Positions 1 through 9,253 of a stretch of DNA of 20,211 nt are shown in pieces. The stretch comes from Thalassiosira profunda (Eukaryota > Bacillariophyta > Thalassiosirophyceae > Thalassiosirales > Thalassiosiraceae): contig JALLAP010000134.1 in assembly GCA_036939355.1 (NCBI GenBank), positions 1-20,211 on the forward strand, read 5' to 3'. The first letter of the stretch is position 1. Each line of letters opens with the position of its first letter. The translations under genes were made by a program, and so were the position numbers. The notes beneath the pieces are model-generated. The model searched no databases and had not been told where the DNA came from. It saw only the letters and a program-made list of their open reading frames with translations.

Positions 1-2
1 AC

Positions 3-356
3 GACTTTACAGTCGACGACGAAGAGGGGGAGGACGAGTTTGAGGACGCCAGGGAGACGTTCATCGAGGGCCTCGAGCAGGTGGAGAAGGACCGCGAGGC
101 GCGCAAGCTTCAGGAGAAGCTGGACAAGGCTCAGTCCAAGCTGAAGGACAACGCGTCGAAGGAGACGTCCTCGAAGGACAGCGATTCGTACCGAGGAGAT
201 GTACGACGAGGACCGCAGAAGGCGAAGATGCAGGTGGAAATCGAAGAGGAGAGGAGCAGGGCAGCGACGAGTCGATGGAGGGCAACGAGGTGCAGGAAAC
301 CCTCGCCTGCGCCAATAATGGCGACGCCGATGACATGTACCCTATCTGCACACTGA
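3..356 (+). CDS. Partial acidic coiled-coil-like protein, 5' end outside window
   Basis: The frame is open from the left edge and ends at a TGA at 354-356, so the start lies outside the window. The first 60 or so residues are dominated by Glu, Asp and Lys and include LQEKLDKAQSKLKDN, which looks like a charged helix or coiled coil. I do not recognise a family. After about position 195 the composition turns Arg-rich and atypical, while acidic codons continue in a different frame (the frame with ATG at 275, ending at 493). This suggests a frameshift, a missed intron or a decayed 3' end. The last 50 bases resemble part of the dispersed repeat found at 2420-3348 and 7481-8381. Function unknown; it could be a gene fragment or pseudogene. 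Confidence 0.4.
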   Translation, partial: DFTVDDEEGEDEFEDARETFIEGLEQVEKDREARKLQEKLDKAQSKLKDNASKETSSKDSDSYRGDVRRGPQKAKMQVEIEEERSRAATSRWRATRCRKPSPAPIMATPMTCTLSAH

Positions 357-869
357 GCCTCACAAAGACCAAAAAGACTGCTGCAGCAGTCGTCACTTTA
401 GTCATTAAAAAGACCGCTAAGACCAAAAAAATGTGGGGTCATTATTGCTGGAGCAGTCTTTATGAGATTACCAGAGCAGTCTTTTTATTTTAGTTAGTCA
501 TTGGTAAATAAATTTTTTGGTTGTATTTATGACTATCATTAATGGCGCCACTCCGGTGCAATGTAATACTATTACACCGCCTTTTATAAAACGACTAATA
601 TAATTAATTTGTACTGCCAGAGCAGTATAATGTTGCAATAGCAAATAAAATAAAAGTATTGCAACAAGTTCTTATTGATAATCAAACCGGTCTTAAAAAC
701 CGCACCTATTATCATTTTTATTGCTCTAGCACCAACAATGCAAGAAGTTGCTGGTGCAATCAGTATTGTAAGGGCATTGCGACAGTCCATGCACATCAAG
801 ACAGTCGCTGCAGCGCTATCCCCCATCGTCCCGCTGTCCCCCATTGTCCAAGCACATCGAAACAAATGA
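357..869. other. AT-rich spacer with AGCAGT motifs and a 16-bp palindrome
   Basis: No convincing gene is visible. The stretch holds a perfect palindrome, GACTGCTGCAGCAGTC, at 376-391. Recurring AGCAGT motifs follow (GGAGCAGTCTTTAT, AGAGCAGTCTTTTT, AGAGCAGTATAATG) in strongly AT-rich sequence. It separates two converging reading frames, so it may carry 3' UTRs and polyadenylation signals. That role is inferred from position only. Confidence 0.35.
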
Positions 870-921
870 TTAGCGGTGACGCTTACACTTCTTCCTCTTG
901 CTCTTGCCCCTACCAACGTCA

Positions 922-2302
922 CTAGTTCGCGCAGCCTCGATTGCGTCCTCGCTTCGTCCTCCTCGCCCTCGCCGCCACCGCCATCTCCAGTGAGAGCCTC
1001 GTCTTCGTTGCCACCCGCCTCCTGATCATGGTCCGCCTCCTCCTCCTCCTCCTTGCTCGACGTCCCCCCGCCGCCCTCTCACCCTCCGCGGAAACAGCAG
1101 CAGTGGTGTCTTCATGGTTGGCGACGTTCTTGTTGCATACCTCATCCTCATCTTGCTCGCCATCCTCTGGCTCTTGCAGCATGCCTTGAGGGTCGTCCTC
1201 GAGTGCCCTCTTCTTGCTCTTTGTCGTCTTCTTCTTCCAGTGCGCGCAGAAGCCCGTCCGCTCCACATATGCATCCCATCCCTTGGAGAATGCCTTTCAG
1301 ATGCGGCGATCACTGAAGGCGGCTGTCCAATTCTCCTTGACCTTCTCGTAGAACGCCATCCCCTCCTCGCTCCACCCTGCCTCTCCGAACACCCTCTTCT
1401 TGCCCTTGACCGTAGTGAAGAGTGTCTCCACAGGCTTGTACTCCTCGCCGTGGTCCTCCCAGTTGGCGTACTTGTCTTGTTCCCCGGGGGAGAGGCCAGC
1501 CACATGCACCTCCTGCTGCCAGTGACGCAGGCTGTTCTTGAGGAGGCACAGCACGTATGCCACGTCCCCCACCGCCATCATCATCACGAACGACTTCCCC
1601 TTGTTCCTCTTCAGCCAGGCGCCTTGATCTTCGTCTTCCCGTACAGATTGGAGACGTACCTCGCGATGAAGGTGAAGAAGGGCTCCATCCCCTCGTCCTC
1701 CTCCTCCTTGTCGTCCCCACTCTCCTCCGAGAAGAGGTCGTCCTCTCTCGGCACGGGTGGGCCCTTTGCAAGGAGCTCAATGTCGGGGACCTTGGTCATG
1801 CCTTCGGGGTCTTCCTTGATGTCCCCTGCGAATAGTACAAGATGGAAACGAGAACGGAGTGCAAATTGTAGTAGCACGAGAGCACGCAGACACGACGCAC
1901 ATGCAAAACGAAATTACCAACGACCGCCTTCTTCGTGTCGGTGTTTATTTTTGACCGCATCTGAATGTACTGCCTGTTCGCACTCGGCTTGACGACCTTC
2001 AGGAAGTACGCGTCATCGCCGACCCCCTCCGGCTTTGTCACCTTTGCATAGAGGGTCTGGTACCAGCTCGTTGGGTCGTCGTCTGGCTCCTGCCACCCCA
2101 GCGGCAACCACTTGTAGGAGCGGAACGCCTCCTGGCAGAACTTCTGGATGCTCTTCCCGTTCCTCTCGTCGAGCTTCGTCTTCGTCCACAACAGCTTCGT
2201 CATGTGGCCGCGGCCCAACCCCTTTCCGCTGAGGGCCTCCTCCAGGTCAGCCATTTTATCCTTCAGGTTCAGGCGCTGGTTTTCCCCCAACTTCTTCTCC
2301 AA
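922..2302 (-). pseudogene. Broken two-exon gene, unknown family with charged tail
   Basis: Exon 1 runs from about 2302 (first ATG at 2254) to 1918. A 92-base GT-AG intron (1917-1826, donor GTAATT, acceptor TTCGCAG) joins it in phase to exon 2. Exon 2 starts at 1825 and encodes an acidic stretch, then YVSNLYGKTKIK. There the frame hits TGA, while the adjacent frame continues smoothly as WLKRNKGKSFVMMMAVGD, so one base is gained or lost near 1612-1622. The second frame includes HWQQEVHVAG and AGWSEEGMAFYEKVKENW, then a TGA at 1299-1297. It continues directly as KAFSKGWDAYVERTG and a KKKTTKSKKR-type basic tail. Near 1080 the acidic coding character again moves to another frame. Family and function are not recognised. 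It is most likely a decayed gene; several sequencing errors would be the alternative. The start is uncertain because a possible acceptor (ACTAG) lies just upstream of 2302. Confidence 0.6.
1826..1917 (-). other. Intron of the broken 922-2302 gene
   Basis: On the minus strand it begins GTAATTTCG and ends TATTCGCAG, 92 bases. Removing it joins AVVG to DIKEDPEGMTK in frame. Its presence shows the locus descends from a spliced gene and not from a processed retrocopy. Confidence 0.7.
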
Positions 2303-2419
2303 CGTCTAGTCGGCCTGGGATGGCACTCATACTCGTTTATGGTAAAAAAATATTACAATATTGATGGATATGCAATATGCAGTGCCTATTTTATGGTCTC
2401 TAGACGGCATTTCGACCCG

Positions 2420-3348
2420 GGGGACTTTTTTCCTGGCTGGCCCAGTCGCGGACACGTTTGTCTACATAGGAATTCTGGTACTGCCGGCAAAACAAAAACA
2501 CAACGAACTCAAGACCGCCGCCCGCCATGGCGCCGCCGCGGCCGGCCGCCCTACGGAGCAAATCGGCGGCCGATGCCGGGGAATGATGGCTCGGCGGATA
2601 TCCAACATACAGCTCCACCTCGACCAGGTCGAACTAGAGCCGAGGAAGGGGTAGAAGCCGAGAATCGGCGGCCTAAGTGGATATTGCACTGCAAGGTCAA
2701 ACCAACGGTCAAAGCATGCACCTTTAGAGTCCGTAGAAGTAAACTTAATGGCCGTCTTGACCTCCACCATTGCACACCGACGCCGTTTAATAGTATGAGG
2801 AGGACGTCGGCTATCGGTTTCGCCGGTCGGCCTTCGTCCGCGGCTTTATGGAGCTCGCCGATATGGCCGTCGGATAGGCCGTCGCCGCCGTAGGCTGGGC
2901 CTTGTGGCCGTCCTTGTTCCTCCCGTCCACCCCCGCCTCGCCGCCGCCGGCCGCCACGGCCTCGACTAGTATGTCGGCAAGGTCCGTGCGCAACTGCGCA
3001 ATATCGCCCCGGGGTATCGGCCTCCAATCCGCGGCAATGGCGGAGAGAAGGGCTGCGGAGGGTGCAGGCGGGTGGCGGTGGCGTCTAAAAGTTGAGTGGC
3101 GAGAGACTTGAGAGATGGCCAAAATCGGCGACTCAGACACCTTGCTTTGCGGTTCACCGCCGAGCTCCCTGCGCCAATAATGGCGACACCAAGGGGCTGC
3201 TCCCAAACTACACATGGTGAGGATTGGGGGCATCGCCCCCTGGCTTAGCGGTCGGAGGAGCTCACGCGGCTGCGGCAGACCGCAAAGTCAGCCGATTTTC
3301 GAAGCATAAAAGAACCCAAAACATACCTATTCCTACGTGATTTTAGTC
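2420..3348. repeat. Dispersed repeat, copy A (about 0.93 kb)
   Basis: It begins GGGACTTTTTTCCTGGCTGG and ends CCTATTCCTACGTGATTTTAGTC. It aligns end to end with 7481-8381 in the same orientation, with many substitutions and small indels. Highly conserved blocks include the GC-rich CGCCATGGCGCCGCCGCGGC (near 2523-2545) and CTGCGCCAATAATGGCGAC (near 3168-3187). No terminal inverted repeats or target duplication are evident. ORFs on both strands inside it look like by-products of GC-rich sequence. The best explanation is a non-autonomous mobile element or ancient segmental duplicate. Confidence 0.8.
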
Positions 3349-3968
3349 TTGTTCGACTCAAAACTCAAACGTCTCCGATTTACGTAGAGCATGGGCCAGC
3401 TAGGAAAAAAATACCCCCCCCCGTGCCGCCACCGCCCGACATCGCATTCGACACCATTCGGGGCGGGAGGTGGCCGGTGAGGCTCGATGATAGTGAGGAG
3501 GGGCAGAATAGAGCGCCTCGGCGAGGGGGGTGAACCGCCGCCGCCGCGGTCAAGGGCGTCGGTAGAGCCACAGACCCCACAACCCTCCGAAAAATCATAT
3601 CGGCGGGTCCCCCAAGACGTCCTCTATCGATTGGACGCACAGGATCCCGAACATCACCGCCATGGGCGCCCTAGCGGGGCCGCTTCCGCGGCTGCCATGG
3701 TTCATGAGGAGTGGCCGCAAGCTTCATAAGTGAAGGATATATTTTTTATTTTCCGCCTTTGAAGGTTACGTCGTATCGATTGGACGGACAGACTGCAAGC
3801 CGATGAAGAGCTCGCCTCTTCCACCAAGAGATTTGCAATTTGGTCAACGACTGTCCGCGGACATTCACAACGCGAGCGCAAAAACACCTAGTTGTAGCGA
3901 TGTAATCATCACAATATCATCAATCGGTTTTTCAGGGGTTGAAGAATGTGATCGTCGCCGGAGACGGC
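3349..3968. other. Spacer between repeat A and the kinesin upstream region
   Basis: No gene supported. There is a C-run near 3411-3421, a GC-rich stretch at 3520-3720, and two copies of TATCGATTGGACGNACAG (near 3617 and 3772). Open frames here are short, low-complexity and overlap on both strands. Confidence 0.4.
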
Positions 3969-3969
3969 G

Positions 3970-4049
3970 ACGTACGTACGTACGTACGTACGTACGTACG
4001 AAGGTACCTATTTATTTCCTATCTACGTACGTACCCTATTTATTTCCTA
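3970..4049. repeat. (ACGT)n microsatellite and duplicated TATTTATTTCCTA block
   Basis: Bases 3970-4000 are an uninterrupted ACGT tetranucleotide run of nearly eight units. Two near-identical blocks follow: GTACCTATTTATTTCCTA at 4004-4021 and GTACCCTATTTATTTCCTA at 4031-4049, separated by more TACGTACG. The tract sits about 120-200 bases upstream of the kinesin ATG, so it may fall in its promoter or 5' UTR. Confidence 0.85.
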
Positions 4050-4169
4050 GGTACAGCGTTAGTGTTTAGGCTAGACAAACGACCAAAAATACCAACATTT
4101 TGAAGTAAAAGGGTGTGTGCCCAAAAACACAAAAAGAGAGAAAATTGTGTGGTGGGATAACACAGAGAA

Positions 4170-7046
4170 ATGACCGTGTTTGTGGAGGAACAGCCCCATG
4201 AAGAACCAATTCGTGTGTTTCTGCGCCTGCGACCAGTGAATAAATTCGAGCTCTCACGTCGCAGTGCCCACTGTGTGGCAGTAGTGGGAAATGATGAAGA
4301 TAGCAATGCAATCGAAATTCATTCGCCTATTGAGGGTGAGATTAATTTTGCTTTTGAAGAGGTGTTCCAAGAAGAAACCAATGAAAGAGTTTACCTGAAG
4401 GCGGTGGCACCTCTTGCATCGTATGCTATGGAAGGTTTTAGCTGTGCTCTAATAACCTATGGTCAAACAGGAAGCGGAAAGACGCACACCATGATGGGTC
4501 AGTGTGAACATGTAAAGACAAAGTCCTACCGGCCTTCCCAGGAAGTAGACTCGCCTGTCGATGGCGATAAATTGGGAATGATACAACATTTAATCAAAGA
4601 TGTTTTCCACGCAATGAAGAGATCGCCACCTTCAATTGAATACATAGTGCGCTGCTCATACGTTGAAATCCATGCGGAGAAGGTCCTTGACTTGCTGAAT
4701 CCGGACAATCGTTCCATACATTTTTTCTCTGATGAACGGACCAACGCTTTGCGAGGTGCCAGTGAAGCGTGCTGCTTTGATGAGTCAGATGCCATATCCC
4801 TACTTGTCAGAGGAAATGGATGTCGAACAGTAAGTTCTAACAAAACGTACTCTTCCTCGAGATCCCATGCGGCTTTCCTCGTAAAAGTTGAGCAGAAGGA
4901 TAGCAACACTGGTATTTGTAAAATGAGCCAGTTGCAACTGATTGACATGGCGGGAAGTGAGCTAAGTGCGGAAGAGGAAATGTTGGCCAGCACTGCAAAT
5001 GCATCAATAAGCCAAGAAGCAAGGATGATAAGTAAATCACTGTCGTTGCTAAATACTGTTGTTGAAACAGTTGTTGAAAACCAAAACAAGAATGATGGCT
5101 CACATAAAGTTCCTTACGAAAAGTCGAAACTAACTCATCTGTTGAAGGACGCTTTCGGAGGAAATTATCTCACGTCTGTCATCATTACTGCTTCACGTTC
5201 ATCATACAATATTTCAGAGGCAATAAGGACAATGAAGTTCGGGCACCACTGTCAGAGTGTGATGAATTCTGTCAAAGCAAGTGTTGAAATTTCCCCATCT
5301 GATTACCGGCTGCTATTGAATGACTCGCAGAAGAAGCAGCGAGATCTTGCTCGCTTAGCCTATGATCTCTCTGCAGAATGCTTTCAGTTGAAACAAGATG
5401 CAATGAAACAGAGACTCTTTGAATCGCATTATACAGGGCCATTGTGGGAAACAATAGAGAAAGTTCTGTCCGATGAAGCGTCATTTGTGACTGCTGAATC
5501 TTGGGGCATGGGTGCTAATAATGGGGAAGAAATGACGCTGGCAGAGCTTTCAAACCAGGGTCGCAAGAACCTGGAATTCAATTTGTCAGAGCAGCTATCC
5601 GAAGTTGCTGTGTTGCGAACTCAAATTGATAATTATGTATCTGAACAGAAACGAAACCAGCAAGACCTGGCATCATTGAAAAGTCAATTAAAAGTTGTAA
5701 AGCAAAAGAAGCAAGAGGTTGAACACAATCTGCGAACAAGCCAATTCCGAGAGTATGAGGCAACTGTTTTCCTGAGGCAATTCCGACGATTTTACCGACG
5801 GCTTCTTAGGAACAAAGCTTTCCAAGGAACAGGTAACACGTCTGAGGTCATTGAGAGGGTACCAGGTGTGCCTGACTTGAATGATTTAATCGACATAGAT
5901 AGTCTCCTCCTCGAAGCTGGGCTCATTGAGGAATCAGAATTGCATGATGATGCTGCTACTGGGACATACCGTCCAAGTGCACAAGCTCTGAGTCGTAGCA
6001 CAGATGCTGCCAATAAGGCGTGGAGGGAAGCTGCTTGTCATGGGAATTTCGATGCATTGGAGACATTTGACCAGTTATCTCTGAGAGCGTCCAGAGGGTC
6101 TGCTGAGGCTGGGGTTTCTGCTGGTCAACTAATAAGTAACCGCCAACAAGTTCTGAGCACTCCTGCTGGTCGATTGGATGTATCACGCGAAAAGGAGCTT
6201 GAGAGAGATCTTTTAAGAGCTACAGAAAAATGTATCGAGCTCCAAATGTCGCTCAATGAACAAAAGGCAAATGTTGACATTTTGAACAACAGAGTGGGCA
6301 ATAATAGCAAGAAGAAATTTGCTCAGGAGTCGCATCACTTGAAGCAGCAGCTGGACAAAAAGACGCACGATTTACAAGCTATAATATGGAAAATGAATGA
6401 GCTTCATCTTATTAACAAAACTTACAATGAAAAAATGTCCAACCGGGAGCAGCATGTAACCTACCTTGAAGAAAATCTTGTTGAACTTCAGGGATCCATC
6501 CGCAGCATGATTTTGGAACAAAATGAGGCTGAGAGAAGTATGCGAGCTGAACTCGACAGCTTTAAGGTGTTGGTGGATGCAATGACTGTCCCATTGTGGC
6601 AGTTTGGAGAGAGTGGCGTTACTGGCCGATCAATGCCGAGCCGAGTCTATTTGCCTGTGGGCAGAGATTTGCGCAACTGTGAAGAGGGTCTTGGTGCTGA
6701 AGACTTGGAGAGTTTGGAGAGCGTTGATGAAACCGCTTCAGAGGGTGACGATGGAAGCGAGTACCGAAAAGGCCAGGATGCTTCTACTCAGACTTTCATT
6801 TCTTCTTGTGAAATAGAGACAACGACAGCGTCACAACCCCAACGATCACTAAACAATTTATCTTCGCCGCTTTTGGAAATGACGAGACAAAAGGATGTGG
6901 TGGCGGCCTCTAAGACAGAGCAAATGTTGCTTCCAATTAACCATGCTGTTTGCACCTGGCTTGGTCGGGGGAAGAACCCCCGAAGGTCTGTTCACAAGTT
7001 TGGTGCAATGGTGAGGCCGGGTGTTTTAAAGGAATCTCCATATTAG
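4170..7046 (+). CDS. Kinesin heavy chain-like motor protein, single exon
   Basis: This is a complete uninterrupted 958-residue kinesin with an N-terminal motor. Visible motor elements are PIRVFLRLRP (residues 13-22), the P-loop GQTGSGKT (98-105), switch I SSSRSH (228-233), switch II DMAGSE (259-264) and VPYEKSKLTHLLKDAFGGN (314-332). The motor ends near residue 370. It would hydrolyse ATP to move along microtubules in the cytoplasm. Placement of the motor at the N terminus and the segment after the motor (SSYNISEAIRTMKFG) are most like kinesin-1. Helical, coiled-coil-prone stalk segments lie around residues 470-545 and 655-800, followed by a Ser/Glu-rich tail. Odd points: about 25 extra residues after the P-loop helix (111-135), and Thr where the switch I motif normally has Asn. 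The ATG at 4170 (GAGAAATGA) precedes the first beta strand by about 12 residues, as usual. Upstream sequence is AT-rich. Subfamily and cargo are uncertain. Confidence 0.95.
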   Translation: MTVFVEEQPHEEPIRVFLRLRPVNKFELSRRSAHCVAVVGNDEDSNAIEIHSPIEGEINFAFEEVFQEETNERVYLKAVAPLASYAMEGFSCALITYGQTGSGKTHTMMGQCEHVKTKSYRPSQEVDSPVDGDKLGMIQHLIKDVFHAMKRSPPSIEYIVRCSYVEIHAEKVLDLLNPDNRSIHFFSDERTNALRGASEACCFDESDAISLLVRGNGCRTVSSNKTYSSSRSHAAFLVKVEQKDSNTGICKMSQLQLIDMAGSELSAEEEMLASTANASISQEARMISKSLSLLNTVVETVVENQNKNDGSHKVPYEKSKLTHLLKDAFGGNYLTSVIITASRSSYNISEAIRTMKFGHHCQSVMNSVKASVEISPSDYRLLLNDSQKKQRDLARLAYDLSAECFQLKQDAMKQRLFESHYTGPLWETIEKVLSDEASFVTAESWGMGANNGEEMTLAELSNQGRKNLEFNLSEQLSEVAVLRTQIDNYVSEQKRNQQDLASLKSQLKVVKQKKQEVEHNLRTSQFREYEATVFLRQFRRFYRRLLRNKAFQGTGNTSEVIERVPGVPDLNDLIDIDSLLLEAGLIEESELHDDAATGTYRPSAQALSRSTDAANKAWREAACHGNFDALETFDQLSLRASRGSAEAGVSAGQLISNRQQVLSTPAGRLDVSREKELERDLLRATEKCIELQMSLNEQKANVDILNNRVGNNSKKKFAQESHHLKQQLDKKTHDLQAIIWKMNELHLINKTYNEKMSNREQHVTYLEENLVELQGSIRSMILEQNEAERSMRAELDSFKVLVDAMTVPLWQFGESGVTGRSMPSRVYLPVGRDLRNCEEGLGAEDLESLESVDETASEGDDGSEYRKGQDASTQTFISSCEIETTTASQPQRSLNNLSSPLLEMTRQKDVVAASKTEQMLLPINHAVCTWLGRGKNPRRSVHKFGAMVRPGVLKESPY

Positions 7047-7480
7047 ATGTTGGAGGAGAGGGTTTAGCTTTAGGTTGCCTTTCGATCACACATGCAGCAA
7101 ATGACGAGGAGGTCGCATACAGGCTTTCTTATTTTTTAACCAACTCTCCAATCCTGTCTTCCTAAGCGTTTGGTGCTAGCGAGGCGAATGAATCCGGTTT
7201 GAGAATGAATCCGGTTTGGGCTTGCTTCAGTCTAACCACCACGCCCTCGTGTGGAGCCAGCGGCGACGGCAGCAGTCCCATCGCCCGCCAGCGTTGGCGT
7301 CGAGGCGTCCGATCCCTTCTTGGTGGCGACGATGAAGCGTGCCTCCATAATAATACAAATAGAACACTCATTCTCTCTATCGTTTTCTCTCTCTCGTTTT
7401 CTCTCTTTCACTCTCTCTCTATCCCAGGGGTACACTCCGTCCCCGGCGACCTTCCAGGGCACCAACGGCGGCTGATGGCT
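7047..7480. other. Spacer downstream of kinesin
   Basis: It contains the probable kinesin 3' UTR and a 17-base tandem duplication, GAATGAATCCGGTTTGA at 7186-7202 and a near copy at 7203-7219. A pyrimidine-rich CT microsatellite spans about 7371-7424. No gene is supported; the open frames through the CT tract are low complexity and lack a good start. Confidence 0.5.
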
Positions 7481-8381
7481 GGGGACTTTTTTCCTGGCTG
7501 GGGCACTCGTGGACAGGTTTGTCTACGTAGGAATTCTGGTACACCCGGCAAACAAAAAAACAACAAACTCAAGACCGTCGCCCGCCATGGCGCCGCCGCG
7601 GCCGGCCGCCCTACGGAGCGAATCGGCGGCCGATGCCGGCAAATGATGGCTCGGCGGATAGCCACGATACAGCTCCACCTCGACCAGGTCGAACGAGAGC
7701 CGAGGAAGGGGTATAAGCCGGTCAACGGCGGCCTAAGTGGATATTGCGATGCAAGGTCGACCCGCCGGTCAACCCATGCACCTTTAGAGTCCGTAGAAGG
7801 AAACTTAATGGACGTCTTGACCTCTATACATGTACACCGACGTCGTTTAATACCATTCAAAGGACACTAGCAATCGGTTTCGCCGGTCGGCCATCGTCCG
7901 CGGCTTCATGGAGCCCGCGGTTATGGCCGTCGGTGAGGCTGTCGTTGCCGTCATCCCGGCCTTGTGGCTGCCCTTGCGCCACCCGTTGACCCCCGCCTCG
8001 CCGCCGCCGGCCGCCACGGCCTCGGCCAGTATGTCGGCAAGGTCCATGCGCAATATCGCCGGGGCCTCGGCTTCCAATCCGTGGCAATGGCGGAGAGGCG
8101 GCGGCCTCTGAAAGTAGAGTGGAAAAAGAGGCGAAGACTTGGAGAGACGGCCAAAATCGGCAACTCAGACTCCTTGCTTTGCGGTTCACCGCCGAGCTCC
8201 CTGCGCCAATAATGGCGACGCCAAGGGGATGGCCCATATCTGCACATGCTGAGGATTGGGGCCATTGCCCTCGCTTAGCGATCGGGGGAGCTCTCAAGCG
8301 ACAGCGGCTGACTGCAAAGTATGCCGATTTTCGAAGCAAAAAAGAACCCAAAACATACCTATTCCTACGTGCATTTTAGTC
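7481..8381. repeat. Dispersed repeat, copy B (about 0.90 kb)
   Basis: Same family and orientation as 2420-3348, sharing start (GGGACTTTTTTCCTGGCTGG), end (ATTCCTACGTGNATTTTAGTC) and most of the interior. It lacks some short segments of copy A, for example the GGTGCAGGCGGGTGGCGG stretch of A near 3060-3077. Flanks of the two copies differ, so the boundaries are well defined. No transposase-like frame is seen. Confidence 0.8.
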
Positions 8382-9015
8382 ATCTGAAGGAGGGCGAGAG
8401 CGTTGGATGTTATGCTCGATGTTACAGGGGGGCGAGCAGTGATTTTCTGCATTCGAAATGGAGTGGAGACAACAGGTGGGCACTTCGACCTCGGGAGGAG
8501 GCATTGGGTCAGACAAAGGGTCCTGACAAAATATTATTGCGGCCGATATTGCATGATTGCCATTCAGCGTGCAATTGACTTTTGCTAGGTGCGCGCCTCA
8601 CAAAAAAAATCGGGTCGGAGCTTCCGACCTGAAAAAATGTCATTATGGGGGGGCGTGTATGTACGATTGGTATCTACGACCAAAATAGGAGTAAGCTGCT
8701 CATGATGTCATCTACGTATGGTAGCTAGGTACCTCCTGAGTACCATATTTCTTGGTTCGTTGGTTTCTCACTAAGTGTAGCTTGGGCAATCCAAGCATGC
8801 CACAGGTCGTTAACCTCACCTGGTTATGAGCCCAAACGCTCTTGCGTTATGAAGTAGGAGGGAAGAATGCTTTGCAGTCGATCGCACTGAACAAGCCTCG
8901 TCGAATGAAAATGTTTTGTCGGCACTCTTTTTTGAGTGAAGAAAGGTCATTGCTCTCTTCTCGTCACCCCGACGCGTGGCGGCGTTTGATGATCTGCGTC
9001 TGGATGCTTTGTTTC
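8382..9015. other. Intergenic stretch with a small stem-loop
   Basis: No gene supported. A hairpin GGTCGGA-GCT-TCCGACC (8613-8629, extendable to 8610-8632) lies between two A-runs, a layout like a transcript-end structure, but no gene clearly leads into it. ORFs crossing this stretch run into the following repeat array and look incidental. Confidence 0.4.
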
Positions 9016-9147
9016 GGCATCGCGTACCAAACTCGATCGCGTACCAATAACAGGATTACCAGGCGCATGCGCGATCGCGTAACACATACCAGTGGCGCGA
9101 TCGCGTACCAAAAACTGTGCGATCGCGTACCAAAAATTGGTACGCGA
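9016..9147. repeat. GCGATCGCGTACC repeat array
   Basis: Irregular repeats of the core (G)CGATCGCGTACCAAA occur at about 9018, 9034, 9071, 9097 and 9119. An inverted copy, GGTACGCGATTGC, begins near 9139. Spacing varies from 16 to 37 bases. Several units contain the perfect 8-base palindrome GCGATCGC. Role unknown: a decayed minisatellite or a cluster of protein-binding sites. Confidence 0.75.
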
Positions 9148-9253
9148 TTGCATACACACCACGTACTGACACGACGACGCCGTCCTAGAGTGTGCGATCA
9201 CATTCCATTTTTTGCATTGATATTTTGTTCGTTTATCGTTACAATTGCAATTG

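Noticed and set aside
1114..1992. Plus-strand 292-residue ORF
   Set aside because: It is the antisense shadow of the minus-strand broken gene. The minus strand has an in-frame intron and protein-like composition, while this frame is Leu/Ser/Arg-biased.
3340..3375. TTGTTCGACTC as a tRNA B-box
   Set aside because: There is no matching A-box, acceptor stem or cloverleaf around it. No tRNA or rRNA gene was recognised anywhere in the window.
4526..5103. Minus-strand ORFs opposite the kinesin motor
   Set aside because: They lie fully antisense to a clearly functional motor domain and have no recognisable content.
7251..7475. Possible N-terminal coding stretch (PSPASVGVEASDPFLVATMK) ending at repeat B
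   Set aside because: It starts on GTG and not ATG, and it runs into a CT microsatellite. It has no splice or homology support, although truncation by the repeat remains conceivable.
8610..8632. Hairpin between A-runs as an intrinsic terminator
   Set aside because: The window is eukaryotic and no gene reads into it. It is kept only as a note on the spacer.
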